A stretch of 17,346 bases of DNA from Spirochaetia bacterium (lineage in GTDB: Bacteria > Spirochaetota > Spirochaetia > Treponematales > Treponemataceae). This document shows positions 6,866 to 14,009 of the stretch, piece after piece. A model generated the notes under the pieces. It did not search any database. It was not told where the DNA came from and worked only from the letters and a program-made list of their open reading frames with translations. Position 1 is the stretch's first letter. Each line of letters opens with the position of its first letter. The DNA is taken from assembly GCA_900770075.1 (NCBI GenBank), contig CAAGIZ010000071.1:1-17346 (forward strand), given 5' to 3'. A program made the translations under genes and the position numbers.

Positions 6866-7717
6866 ATGTTTATCGAACCTTTAACCGAAGAATTAAGAAA
6901 TCGGGTACTTGCTTACCTTCTCCCATACGAAAAATTTGCGGTTGTGCTGTGCTCGCAGATTTTGCACGGAGCCAGGTGTATCTATGTGCTTAGGGGGAAT
7001 TTTGGGGAAATTCACGGGGTTTTCAGCTGGTGGCAGGGCAGCTCCATTCACCACTGTCTGCCGGAAGTCTACGGTAAAAACCGGGGAGAAATCGAAAAGG
7101 CTTTTATGCGCTTTTTTGAAGACCGGAGCCCCAGATATATTTTCAGCATTTCGGGGGAAAAAAGCGGGACTGCCTTGCTGAAAAAAATACTGGAAGACCG
7201 CTTTGGCAAATCTCCAAAGGTGCAAGGTGAATACTTTTTGATGGAAAACGGCCGGTTTGACGCTTTTAAAGACCTTGCAAAGATGAACAGGCAGCTTTCT
7301 GTAGAAAAATGTACCGAAAAAGACGCAGAGAGGGTCTTTCCCCTGCAGGTTGCCTTTGAAAAAGAGGAAGTTGTCTTTGATTCTGAACTTTTTGACGAAG
7401 ATCGGTGCCTTGCAAAATTTGAAAATTTCGTGGAAGCCGGGGCTGTTTTTGTGGGCAAGATAAAAAACACTCCCCTCTGCAAGCTGACCGTAAGCGCAGA
7501 AGGAAAAAACTGCGTTCTTTTAGGGGGAGTCTACACCCTGCCAAAATACCGGAACTGCGGTCTTGCAAAGGCTCTTTTAAACGGCGTAACCCAGCAATTT
7601 GCCGCCCGGTCGAAAAAATGCACGCTTTTTGTGCGAACCCAGAATCTTGCAGCAATAAAAGTCTACGAAAAAACCGGCTTTAAGAAATTCTGCAATTTTG
7701 AAATAATATATTATTGA
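6866..7717 (+). CDS. GNAT-family N-acetyltransferase with extra N-terminal domain
   Basis: A 283-aa cytoplasmic protein. The C-terminal half (about residues 145-283) is a GNAT acetyl-CoA-dependent acyltransferase. VYTLPKYRNCGLAKALL contains the acetyl-CoA pyrophosphate loop (R229-N-C-G232-L-A234), and TQNLAAIKVYEKTGF is the usual last block with the conserved Tyr and the asparagine region. The N-terminal 140 residues (Trp-rich around GVFSWWQGSS) resemble a degenerate second GNAT-like half, as seen in other two-domain GNATs; that is inference. The acceptor substrate is unknown. The ATG at 6866 has no clear Shine-Dalgarno. A TAAAAT at 6833-6838 could be the -10 box. The Nudix gene begins 30 nt downstream, so the two are probably cotranscribed. 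Confidence 0.8.
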   Translation: MFIEPLTEELRNRVLAYLLPYEKFAVVLCSQILHGARCIYVLRGNFGEIHGVFSWWQGSSIHHCLPEVYGKNRGEIEKAFMRFFEDRSPRYIFSISGEKSGTALLKKILEDRFGKSPKVQGEYFLMENGRFDAFKDLAKMNRQLSVEKCTEKDAERVFPLQVAFEKEEVVFDSELFDEDRCLAKFENFVEAGAVFVGKIKNTPLCKLTVSAEGKNCVLLGGVYTLPKYRNCGLAKALLNGVTQQFAARSKKCTLFVRTQNLAAIKVYEKTGFKKFCNFEIIYY

Positions 7718-7747
7718 GAACCCGCCAAAAATGGAGGTTTTGCCGGT

Positions 7748-8272
7748 ATGAATGACTTTAACTTGTGTCCGAAATGCAGGGGCAGCGGCATAAAGAACGT
7801 AAACAACAGGAAATGGCTCTGCCAGGACTGCGGTTTTGAGCTCTACAACAACGTGGCCGCTGCCGTCGGGCTGGTAATCTGCGACGGTGAAGGAAGAATT
7901 CTTCTGGAAGTGCGGGCAAAGGAACCGAGAAAGGGTTTTCTTGCTTTTCCTGGGGGCTTTGTAGACCCGGACGAAACAGCCGAAGACGCCTGTCTGAGGG
8001 AGTGTGTGGAAGAGCTGGGGGTAAAGCCTGAAAAAATCAGGTATCTGTGCAGTTTTCCCAACACCTACGAATTTAAAAACATTACCTACAAGACCTGCGA
8101 CCTTTTTTTTGAGGCGGTTTTGCCGGAAAACACGGAATTTACCCCTCAGAAAAGCGAAGTTTCCGGTCTTAAGAGGCTGCTCATTCAGACGGAAGAGGAT
8201 GTAGACGCTGCCCCCCTTGCTTTTGAAAGCGCAAAAAAAACTTTAAAATTATGGCTAAAAAAGCTAAACTAA
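7748..8272 (+). CDS. Nudix hydrolase with N-terminal zinc ribbon
   Basis: Hydrolyses a nucleoside diphosphate linked to another group; the substrate cannot be read from sequence. The 174-aa protein begins with a four-cysteine zinc ribbon (C7-P-K-C10 and C25-Q-D-C28) like that preceding the Nudix domain in NADH pyrophosphatases. The Nudix box is complete at residues 70-92, from GFVDPDE through RECVEELGV, matching Gx5Ex7REUxEExGU. The long NudC N-terminal domain is absent and I do not see the SQPWPFPxS motif diagnostic of NADH pyrophosphatase, so I do not call it NudC. A strong Shine-Dalgarno (GGAGG, 7733-7737) lies 10 nt before the ATG. It follows the GNAT gene by 30 nt and is followed by an intergenic repeat. 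Confidence 0.88.
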   Translation: MNDFNLCPKCRGSGIKNVNNRKWLCQDCGFELYNNVAAAVGLVICDGEGRILLEVRAKEPRKGFLAFPGGFVDPDETAEDACLRECVEELGVKPEKIRYLCSFPNTYEFKNITYKTCDLFFEAVLPENTEFTPQKSEVSGLKRLLIQTEEDVDAAPLAFESAKKTLKLWLKKLN

Positions 8273-8325
8273 AACTCTGAACTCTGACAGGTGATGGCAT
8301 TTTTGCGGAAGTTTCCGTGGCAGGG

Positions 8326-8445
8326 GCTGTAGGAGCGCGAAGCGATGTTTTGCGGCGGCGGAGCCAAGCGTAGCCAGAGCAAAATATTGGAGGCGAAAGC
8401 CGGAACTCCGAAAGACCCGGTTTTTTGCGGAGCAAAAAAGCCACC
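8326..8445 (+). repeat. Intergenic GC-rich repeat, copy B, with palindrome
   Basis: The segment from 8389 (GGAGGCGAAAGCCGGAACT) through AAAGACCCGG matches copies near 3030-3070 and 14150-14190. It ends in a perfect palindrome, TTTTTTGC-GGA-GCAAAAAA (8421-8439). An earlier part (8348-8384) contains a second TTTTGC...GCAAAA pair around a GC-rich interior. A TTG inside the palindrome (8425) opens a spurious N-terminal extension of the next gene. Confidence 0.55.
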
Positions 8446-8478
8446 CAAATAAAAAACAAAAAATTTACAGGAAAAATT

Positions 8479-9012
8479 ATGGACATACAAAAAATTACCC
8501 TCGGTTTTTCAATTGCAGGCTGGTGTATCTTTGCAGGAATGTTAGTTTCGATTCCTTTCAGGACGAAAAAACTGAAGTCTGAATGTGGCGAATTGAAGAT
8601 GACCCTTAAATCGGACTTTCCCCTGCGGTCTTTTTTGACTTTTGCTGTCTGCGCCCTTTTGCTGGGGGTCATTCCGTTTAGGACTTTTCAGCCGTATATT
8701 TCTGCGATTTTTATTCTGACGGCTCTTTTGGGAACCGGCATCGCTTCAAAACAGGTGGTGAACAGCGGCATAAACGGCATTTACGAAAAAATGATTATCA
8801 GCGACACCACCGCCCTAAAATTCGATGACATTCTTTCCCTGCCCACACTGAGCTACGAAAATCAGGAGGAAACCACCGGGGTTGATTTTAGGCTTCTGGA
8901 AGTCCTTCAGAAAAACGGTTCAAAAATCACTCTGGTTTTTCCAGATGAGCAGGTTCGGACGAAGGCTCTGGAGGTAATTCTGGAGCAGTGTCCAAGGCTC
9001 AAAGCGGAATAG
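8479..9012 (+). CDS. Small membrane protein of unknown function
   Basis: I do not recognise this 177-aa protein. Residues about 5-27 (ITLGFSIAGWCIFAGMLVSI) and two further hydrophobic stretches around FLTFAVCALLLGVIPF and ISAIFILTALLGTGIAS look like membrane helices. The last 80 residues are soluble and mixed charged, with a beta-alpha pattern (LLEVLQKNGSKITLVFPDE). That layout fits a membrane anchor with a cytoplasmic or periplasmic tail. I chose ATG 8479 because CAGGA lies 6 nt upstream. The longer frame from TTG 8425 begins inside an intergenic repeat palindrome and adds an unlikely basic tail. It may continue the GNAT-Nudix transcript, but about 200 nt of repeat-rich DNA separates it from the Nudix gene. 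Confidence 0.7.
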   Translation: MDIQKITLGFSIAGWCIFAGMLVSIPFRTKKLKSECGELKMTLKSDFPLRSFLTFAVCALLLGVIPFRTFQPYISAIFILTALLGTGIASKQVVNSGINGIYEKMIISDTTALKFDDILSLPTLSYENQEETTGVDFRLLEVLQKNGSKITLVFPDEQVRTKALEVILEQCPRLKAE

Positions 9013-9074
9013 ACTGCCCTCCGCACAGCTCACCCACGACAAAAATCTGAAATTGACATTTTATTGGAGCAAAA

Positions 9075-10265
9075 ATGAAAGAAACCTGCCCATCTAAGAC
9101 GGCAAATGCCGCCACTTTGACAAAAAATTGCGCCACTTTGACCGAGGACGCCACTCTGACCGAAAATTGCGCCACTTTGACCGAAAATTGCGCCCCTCTG
9201 ACCGAGGACTCCCCGACAGAAAAACTCGCCTTCCAGTCGGACTACATGGAAGGAGCCCACCCAGCAATAATGCAGCGGCTTCTGGAAACAAACCTGCTGC
9301 ACACGGAAGGCTACGGCTCAGATCCGTTCTGCACCGAAGCAAAAAAACTTATCCGCGCAGCCTGCGGCACACCCCGGGCACAGATCCAGTTTTTGACCGG
9401 CGGCACCCAGACAAATTCCACAGTAATCGACTGCCTCTTAAAAAAATGGCAGGGAGTTATCGCCGCCGAAACCGGGCACGTAGCAGTCCACGAAGCAGGA
9501 GCAGTGGAATACACCGGCCACAAGGTCATTGCCCTAAAAGCCCAGAACGGAAAAATCTCTGCGGCCACAGTGGAAAACTACCTTAAAGATTTCTATGCCG
9601 ACGCAAACTGGGAACACATGGTTGAACCGGGGATGGTCTACATCTCCCAGCCCACCGAATTCGGCACCCTCTACACAAAACAGGAACTGACAGAACTTTC
9701 AGCCCTCTGCAAAAAACACAAAATTCCCCTCTATGCAGACGGAGCCCGGCTTGCCTACGCACTTGGAAGCAAAAAAAACGACGTAACTCTTGCCGACCTT
9801 GCCCGACTGACCGACATTTTTTACATCGGCGGAACAAAATGCGGAACCCTCTTTGGAGAAGCAGTGGTAATCCCCGAACCAGACCTTATTCCCCATTTTT
9901 TAACCCAGATAAAACAGCACGGAGCACTTCTTGCAAAAGGACGCCTGCTTGGACTTCAGTTTGCAGAACTTTTCAAAAACGGAGGAGACGCCCTTTACTT
10001 CCAGTTGGGAAAAACCGCCGTCGATCTGGCACAAAAAATTCAGGATGCCCTCAAAAAAGCAGGCTTTGAACTCTATTTTGACTCTCCCACAAACCAAGTC
10101 TTCTTTATAATCGAAAATTCAAAGCTTCAGGGTCTGGGTCAAAAAGTCCGATACGCCTTTATGGAAAAATACGACGACAGCCACACAGTAATTCGCTTTT
10201 GCACCAGCTGGGCAACCACCCAAAAAGACACGGAAAGCCTTCTAAAAATAATCGAAACCCTGTGA
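9075..10265 (+). CDS. Threonine-aldolase-like PLP enzyme with repeat-encoded N-terminus
   Basis: Fold-type I PLP enzyme related to low-specificity L-threonine aldolase, which cleaves L-threonine or allo-threonine to glycine and acetaldehyde. Conserved blocks are FQSDYMEGAHPAIM (from residue 53), HTEGYGSDP, the FLTGGTQTNS loop, DGARLAYAL (PLP-binding Asp and Arg) and YIGGTKCG with K255 as the PLP lysine. Typical members begin almost directly at the first block, so residues 1-50 are an addition. They are mostly ATLTEN/CATLTED-type repeats encoded by a 21/18-bp minisatellite. ATG 9075 is supported by GGAG 5 nt upstream. The next ATG (9246) falls inside the first conserved block and would remove part of the domain. 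A TTGACA at 9053-9058 lies just upstream but lacks a matching -10. Family is secure; exact substrate is not. Confidence 0.85.
   Translation: MKETCPSKTANAATLTKNCATLTEDATLTENCATLTENCAPLTEDSPTEKLAFQSDYMEGAHPAIMQRLLETNLLHTEGYGSDPFCTEAKKLIRAACGTPRAQIQFLTGGTQTNSTVIDCLLKKWQGVIAAETGHVAVHEAGAVEYTGHKVIALKAQNGKISAATVENYLKDFYADANWEHMVEPGMVYISQPTEFGTLYTKQELTELSALCKKHKIPLYADGARLAYALGSKKNDVTLADLARLTDIFYIGGTKCGTLFGEAVVIPEPDLIPHFLTQIKQHGALLAKGRLLGLQFAELFKNGGDALYFQLGKTAVDLAQKIQDALKKAGFELYFDSPTNQVFFIIENSKLQGLGQKVRYAFMEKYDDSHTVIRFCTSWATTQKDTESLLKIIETL
9111..9209 (+). repeat. In-frame 21/18-bp minisatellite in the aldolase gene
   Basis: Five direct units: 9111-9131 (21 bp), 9132-9149 (18), 9150-9170 (21), 9171-9191 (21) and 9192-9209 (18). 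The consensus is GCCACTTTGACCGAAAATTG plus C; the 18-bp form ends GAGGAC. All lengths are multiples of 3, so each encodes (C)ATLTEN or ATLTED without changing frame. Some units differ by only one or two bases, suggesting recent duplication. Confidence 0.9.
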
Positions 10266-10473
10266 TTTTTATTTTTTGAGGGATTTTGGACGGCATCTTC
10301 TGCAAAACCGCCCGATTTTTCCTTACGGTAAAAGTCACTTCAAAAACCGGCTGCTACGGATTGCGCCTGCGCTCCATTGCAGCGGTTTGAGGGGCTCAAC
10401 CCGCTGCAACTTACGTCCTCCGCATCCGGCGTAAGTCTTCTGTATCCGCCTTAAAGTTCAGAGGGCAGGACTT
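10266..10473. other. Convergent intergenic region with strong hairpins and repeat copy D
   Basis: No gene is seen. A hairpin of 15 bp with one wobble lies at 10377-10391 / 10395-10409 (arm TTGCAGCGGTTTGAG, loop GGG). A second (ACTTACG / CGTAAGT, 10409-10415 and 10430-10436) follows directly. Neither has a T-run, so they are not classical terminators. On the minus strand 10341-10377 (ATGGAGCGC ... GCCGGTTTTTG) resembles the intergenic repeat found near 3.0, 8.4 and 14.15 kb. Confidence 0.6.
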
Positions 10474-10851
10474 CTACGCTTCAAAGTCAAAAATTTCAGT
10501 TTCATCGTCCAGAAAAAGCCAGAATTTCGAGTAGGGCACAATCCACTGTCCGCTTTCTGCCCAAAAACCGTGGCGCACAAGAACGTAAAGCCAGCTTCCG
10601 CCCTGCCCTTCTTTAAGTTCAAGCACCCGCACCTTTAAGCCCCCTTCGTGGTTCAGGGTTCGGAAAGAATTTTCGCAGGCAAAATCCGGCTCAGGCTTTA
10701 AGTCAAACTGTCCGTTCACCGTAAAAGAAGAAAGGACTGTTATTTGTGGAGACCGGGCAAAACACCTTCCGCAAACAAACATTCCAAATAAAATAAAAAG
10801 CAGGAGGCGCACCCAGGTAAAATTATTGAGCCGTTTTGTCGATTTTTTCAT
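10474..10851 (-). CDS. Small exported protein of unknown function
   Basis: A 125-aa protein with a basic start (KKSTKR), a hydrophobic segment (VRLLLFILFGMFVCG) and a possible signal-peptidase site after CFARS. The mature part is about 90 residues, beta-rich and aromatic (GGSWLYVLVRHGFW, GQWIVPYSKFWLF), somewhat like a bacterial SH3 domain; that is only an impression. It is the last gene of the minus-strand operon and overlaps the preceding gene by 29 bp, with GAGG about 9 nt before its ATG inside that gene. Its stretch EPDFACEN resembles QPGFACED in the neighbouring protein, hinting at shared ancestry or a shared site. Confidence 0.7.
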   Translation of the reverse strand: MKKSTKRLNNFTWVRLLLFILFGMFVCGRCFARSPQITVLSSFTVNGQFDLKPEPDFACENSFRTLNHEGGLKVRVLELKEGQGGSWLYVLVRHGFWAESGQWIVPYSKFWLFLDDETEIFDFEA

Positions 10852-11161
10852 AGGTCAAAACCTCAAAAACTCCGTCTTTAAGCACTTCCGGGCTGATTTT
10901 TTTATTTTCCGCAATCTTTCCTTCCAGACGGAGCCTTGTTCCCTGAAGGGCAGAAAGCTCTTCCAGAGTAAAGTCTGCTTTTTCTGCCACGGAAAGGGAA
11001 AAAACTCTTCCGTCTTCGCAGGCAAATCCCGGCTGCTCAAAGGGAGCATTTCCGTACCATTTTATAACCCCCTGGATTTCTGCAATTCCGTCGTTTTTTG
11101 AAAAACCAAAGCAGCCGGTGCAAAAAAGAAGGGCACAGAAAAAAAACAATAATTTTTTCAT
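10823..11161 (-). CDS. Small putative lipoprotein
   Basis: A 112-aa protein. The N-terminus KKLLFFFCALLFCTGC is a signal peptide ending in a relaxed, spirochaete-style lipobox, with C17 as the likely acylated residue. The mature part reads IQGVIKWYGNAPFEQPGFACEDGRVFSLS and LQGTRLRLEGKI, separated by charged loops; the pattern suggests a small OB-like beta-barrel (inference). It starts 2 nt after the stop of the large M30-like lipoprotein and overlaps the next gene by 29 bp, so the three are surely cotranscribed. No enzyme motif is visible. It could be an accessory or inhibitor protein of the upstream metallopeptidase. Confidence 0.72.
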   Translation of the reverse strand: MKKLLFFFCALLFCTGCFGFSKNDGIAEIQGVIKWYGNAPFEQPGFACEDGRVFSLSVAEKADFTLEELSALQGTRLRLEGKIAENKKISPEVLKDGVFEVLTYEKIDKTAQ

Positions 11162-11163
11162 AA

Positions 11164-12963
11164 CTATTCCAGATCTTTAAAAACAAGGTAGATGATTTCG
11201 TTTTCCGGGCCGGAAGAAGAAAATTCCACCGTTACGTCAATTGCACTGCTGGAATTGTTCCTTCCGATAGAGTGAATGCTTATTCCGTTATCCGGCCTTA
11301 AATCGAGTTTTTGACTCTTCGTAAAGACGTAAGGACCGTTGCAAGTTCCGCTAAGCGCAGACGAATTGACTTTAGAAAGGTCAAAAGCCCAGTCGTCAGA
11401 GTAGATGTCGTAGGCTTTCATGGGGTAGCAGTAAGGAGAATCTTCCGAATAAGGTTCATAGGTATAGCTTAAAGTGCAGGCAGCGTCCCTGTTGTGGGTA
11501 AAGGAAGAATTTTCTGTTAAGGCAAGAAGGTATTTTTCAAACAGATAGTCATAGGTATAAGAAGTTTTGTTGAGGGAATTTACGGCATTAAGAATGGAAT
11601 CTTCATTTACAGAAGAGTTTGTGCTTATCTTCTGGACAAGGGCGGCTCCGCCAAAATTTCTGGCAAGAAAGGAACCGAAGGAATATGCCGTTGCATAGGA
11701 AACGGATGCATAGCTTTTGTTGTATTCGCTTATGCCAGAATAAAAATACAGGGCGTTAAAAGTCTGGGTGCGCCCCTTTGGAGAATCGCCGTCTTCTATA
11801 CCAAGGTGCTCCTGCATAAGGTCTTCGCAGAGCATGCTGAGCATTTCGCTGTACCAGGTTTCGCTGCTTTTGCCGTGCAGGAGATTTTTCTGGTTAAAAC
11901 CTATCATGTGCTGGAATTCGTGGGCAAGGGTGGAAACTGTCCGGTCAAAAGATTCATTTATATAGCCGGAATCCACGTAAAAGTATTTTCCAGAGTTGGA
12001 TTTTGTGTTAATCGTGCCGCTGTTAAGGCCGTAATCCTTGGAATAAAAATATCCCACAACCCCTGTCTGATATTTTTCAACATTGTTATAATCAGCACCT
12101 ATGTCGTAGATTACGATATTAACCATTGTGCCTGTAGGGCTATACCCGCTCATATCCATTAAATAATTTCCCACATACAGTTTGTCCGATTCTTTCCCGA
12201 AGACCTTGCGTATCATAGGGTACATGGTGTCAAAGGCCTGTGCATATTTTTCGGCAATTGCCGAATTGACCCGGTTCTCTGCGGCTTCTTCGGCATAATA
12301 ATCGTCCAGAACCCACACATAGCAGTAAGTGCCCGCAGCCCGAAGGGTTGCAGGTTTTTGCTGAAAATTAGAAAGGGTCATTGTGTATTCGGTATCTACA
12401 AAAAGGCTTCGGGTTTCTCCCACCGTGCCGCTTACGTTTTCTGAAGAAACAGAATCAGTGGCAGAACGCCCGGCAGAACGGCCGGCAGAGGCAGCTTCTT
12501 TTTCAAAATCGTATTCCGGGGGAATCCAGCAGCCTGTTTCGGACACACCGCCGGAAAGAAAGTTTTTTCCTTCAAAAAGTTCTTCCGCCCCGTCTGTCTG
12601 TTCAAAAACAGCAGCTCTGGAAGAAGCAGAGGAACTGGAAACGTTTTCCACTATGCGGGTTTTTGACTTAGATATGACGGTAGTGCCTGTGTTGCGCTTT
12701 ACAAAAAGCAGTTGTTTTTTGGAAGGCAAATTCCTGACATTTACGGTTTTTACCGAAGGAGAAACTTCAAAAATCTCTGATTTGGAGGCATCCCAGTCCA
12801 CAGTTTCGTAGGCGGTAACAGTTTCATAGGCGTTTTCAGTTTCTTCGCTTTCCGAAGAAGAACCGCTGGAACTAAAGTTCAGGTCGATATTCAGGACATC
12901 GCAGCCGGTAAAAAACAGACCGACCAAAACCACAGCCAAAAATTTATTTCTTATCTTCTGCAT
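11164..12963 (-). CDS. Putative lipoprotein metallopeptidase, M30 (hyicolysin)-like
   Basis: A 599-aa exported protein. MQKIRNKFLAVVLVGLFFTGCD is a lipoprotein signal with C21 as the acylation site. A Ser- and Glu-rich, low-complexity region follows (residues about 30-170, including YETVTAYETV and AGRSAGRSA repeats). The catalytic domain has LAHEFQHMIGF: H348, E349 and H352 form the HExxH zinc site, and E373 in WYSEMLSMLCEDL is the likely third ligand. The HEFQHMI context and the downstream Glu resemble peptidase family M30. The C-terminal 150 residues are beta-rich and lack a known motif. It probably digests proteins or peptides at the cell surface or in the periplasm. Its promoter predicts a leaderless mRNA. 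Two small exported proteins follow in the same operon. Family call is moderate. Confidence 0.78.
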   Translation of the reverse strand: MQKIRNKFLAVVLVGLFFTGCDVLNIDLNFSSSGSSSESEETENAYETVTAYETVDWDASKSEIFEVSPSVKTVNVRNLPSKKQLLFVKRNTGTTVISKSKTRIVENVSSSSASSRAAVFEQTDGAEELFEGKNFLSGGVSETGCWIPPEYDFEKEAASAGRSAGRSATDSVSSENVSGTVGETRSLFVDTEYTMTLSNFQQKPATLRAAGTYCYVWVLDDYYAEEAAENRVNSAIAEKYAQAFDTMYPMIRKVFGKESDKLYVGNYLMDMSGYSPTGTMVNIVIYDIGADYNNVEKYQTGVVGYFYSKDYGLNSGTINTKSNSGKYFYVDSGYINESFDRTVSTLAHEFQHMIGFNQKNLLHGKSSETWYSEMLSMLCEDLMQEHLGIEDGDSPKGRTQTFNALYFYSGISEYNKSYASVSYATAYSFGSFLARNFGGAALVQKISTNSSVNEDSILNAVNSLNKTSYTYDYLFEKYLLALTENSSFTHNRDAACTLSYTYEPYSEDSPYCYPMKAYDIYSDDWAFDLSKVNSSALSGTCNGPYVFTKSQKLDLRPDNGISIHSIGRNNSSSAIDVTVEFSSSGPENEIIYLVFKDLE

Positions 12964-12969
12964 TCATAA

Positions 12970-12998
12970 AATATAGTACAAACAAAAATTTTTTTCAG
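12970..12998 (-). promoter_or_regulatory. Promoter of the M30-like operon, predicted leaderless
   Basis: On the minus strand CTGAAA (-35, 4 of 6) and TATATT (-10, 5 of 6) are separated by exactly 17 bp. The -10 is followed by TTATGA and then the ATG at 12963, so transcription should start at or beside the start codon. No Shine-Dalgarno is present. A perfect palindrome ACCGC-T-GCGGT (13003-13013) lies just upstream of the -35 and could be an operator. Confidence 0.6.
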
Positions 12999-13036
12999 TA
13001 AGACCGCTGCGGTATCCGGGAAAAAATTAACTCCCA

Positions 13037-13079
13037 GACTTTTTGACTTTTTTTGACTTTTTTTGACTTTTTTTTGACA
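13037..13079. repeat. Phased GAC-T(n) array, probable curved DNA
   Basis: GAC occurs at 13037, 13045, 13055, 13065 and 13076 with T-runs of 5, 7, 7 and 8 between, a period of about 10 bp. T-tracts in phase with the helix bend DNA intrinsically. The array lies between the divergent promoters of the M30-like operon and rsmE. Confidence 0.75.
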
Positions 13080-13091
13080 ATAACCTGTTTA

Positions 13092-13120
13092 TTGAATCTC
13101 AGCAAAATTGAAGTTAAAAT
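13092..13120 (+). promoter_or_regulatory. Sigma70-type promoter of rsmE
   Basis: TTGAAT (-35, 13092-13097) and TAAAAT (-10, 13115-13120) are separated by 17 bp. The predicted leader is about 30 nt and carries AAGGA 8 nt before the ATG. This is a conventional arrangement, unlike the leaderless-type genes nearby. Confidence 0.7.
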
Positions 13121-13156
13121 GTCCTTAATCAGGCATTTTTATGAAGGACTTTTTAG

Positions 13157-13897
13157 ATGAATATTTGTCTTTTTTCCAGTGATGAAATTTCCAGACCCCT
13201 TGCCAAAAATGACGAGCGGGCGGTGCACATAATTAAGGTTCTGCACAAAAATAAGGGAGACTGTTTTGATGCCGGAATTATCGGCGGGGCAGCAGGAGTT
13301 GCCACAATCACCGAAATATCCGAAGACGGCCAGATATGCTTTTCTTTTGAACCGAAGAGCAGGGGAAAGCCCCTCTACCCCCTTACCCTGATTGTGGGTT
13401 TTCCAAGACCCATTCAGCTGCGAAGGCTTTTGAGGGATGTGGCAGGACTTGGCTGCTGCAAAGTTATCCTGAGCGGAACCACCCTTACAGAAAAATCCTA
13501 TCTTGATTCCAACGTTGTTTCTGACGGGTCTGCCGAAAAAATGCTTCTGGACGGAACGGCTCAGGCGGCAGGCACCCACGTTCCCCAGCTGCTGGTTGCA
13601 AAATCCCTTAAAGAAGCCGTAGAACTTGCAAAGGACAGTTTTGAACAGGAGGCTTCCCTTATCGCCTTGGACAACCGCCGCCCAAAAGAAAGCCTCCACG
13701 ATTTTCTGCAGAAAGAAGGTGCTTCCAAAACAATTGCCGCCATCGGAAGCGAACGGGGCTGGACAGACGGAGAGCGGGACTTTCTAGAAGAAAGCGGCTT
13801 TACCCTCTGTTCCATGGGCTCCAGAATTTTGCGCACGGAAACCGCCGCCACAGTGGCCGCAAGCCTTATTCTGGACGCAATGGGCTTTTTGAACTAG
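13157..13897 (+). CDS. rsmE: 16S rRNA m3U1498 methyltransferase
   Basis: RsmE methylates N3 of U1498 in 16S rRNA using S-adenosylmethionine through a C-terminal SPOUT (trefoil-knot) domain, with an N-terminal PUA-like RNA-binding part. This 246-aa protein has the usual length. The PUA part includes ERAVHIIKVLHKNKGD. The SPOUT part contains LRDVAGLGCCKVILS, then AIGSERGWTDGERDF (residues 195-209), then MGSRILRTETAATVA (from 220), the SAM-binding end. The second block normally reads IGPEGGFS; here G-S-E-R-G-W replaces it, so Pro and one Gly of a conserved loop are changed. AAGGA lies 8 nt before ATG 13157. A 17-bp-spaced promoter drives it, and a hairpin-rich intergenic region follows. Confidence 0.93.
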   Translation: MNICLFSSDEISRPLAKNDERAVHIIKVLHKNKGDCFDAGIIGGAAGVATITEISEDGQICFSFEPKSRGKPLYPLTLIVGFPRPIQLRRLLRDVAGLGCCKVILSGTTLTEKSYLDSNVVSDGSAEKMLLDGTAQAAGTHVPQLLVAKSLKEAVELAKDSFEQEASLIALDNRRPKESLHDFLQKEGASKTIAAIGSERGWTDGERDFLEESGFTLCSMGSRILRTETAATVAASLILDAMGFLN

Positions 13898-14009
13898 ACT
13901 TCGGGGCTGTCATGTAAGCCACGATGCTGAAGAAAAAAATGACGAAACATTCCGACAATGTTTCTTGCCTTATGGTATTCAAGCTGAAAGTTTTACGTTT
14001 TTTATTTTT

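Noticed and set aside
8425..8478. TTG-started extension of the membrane protein
   Set aside because: It begins in the palindrome of repeat copy B; ATG 8479 has its own ribosome site.
9053..9058. TTGACA as -35 box of the aldolase gene
   Set aside because: A matching -10 at 16-18 bp would fall inside the gene and none is seen there.
9111..9209. Tandem repeats considered as a CRISPR array
   Set aside because: Units abut directly without spacers, are 18-21 bp and are in frame inside a gene.
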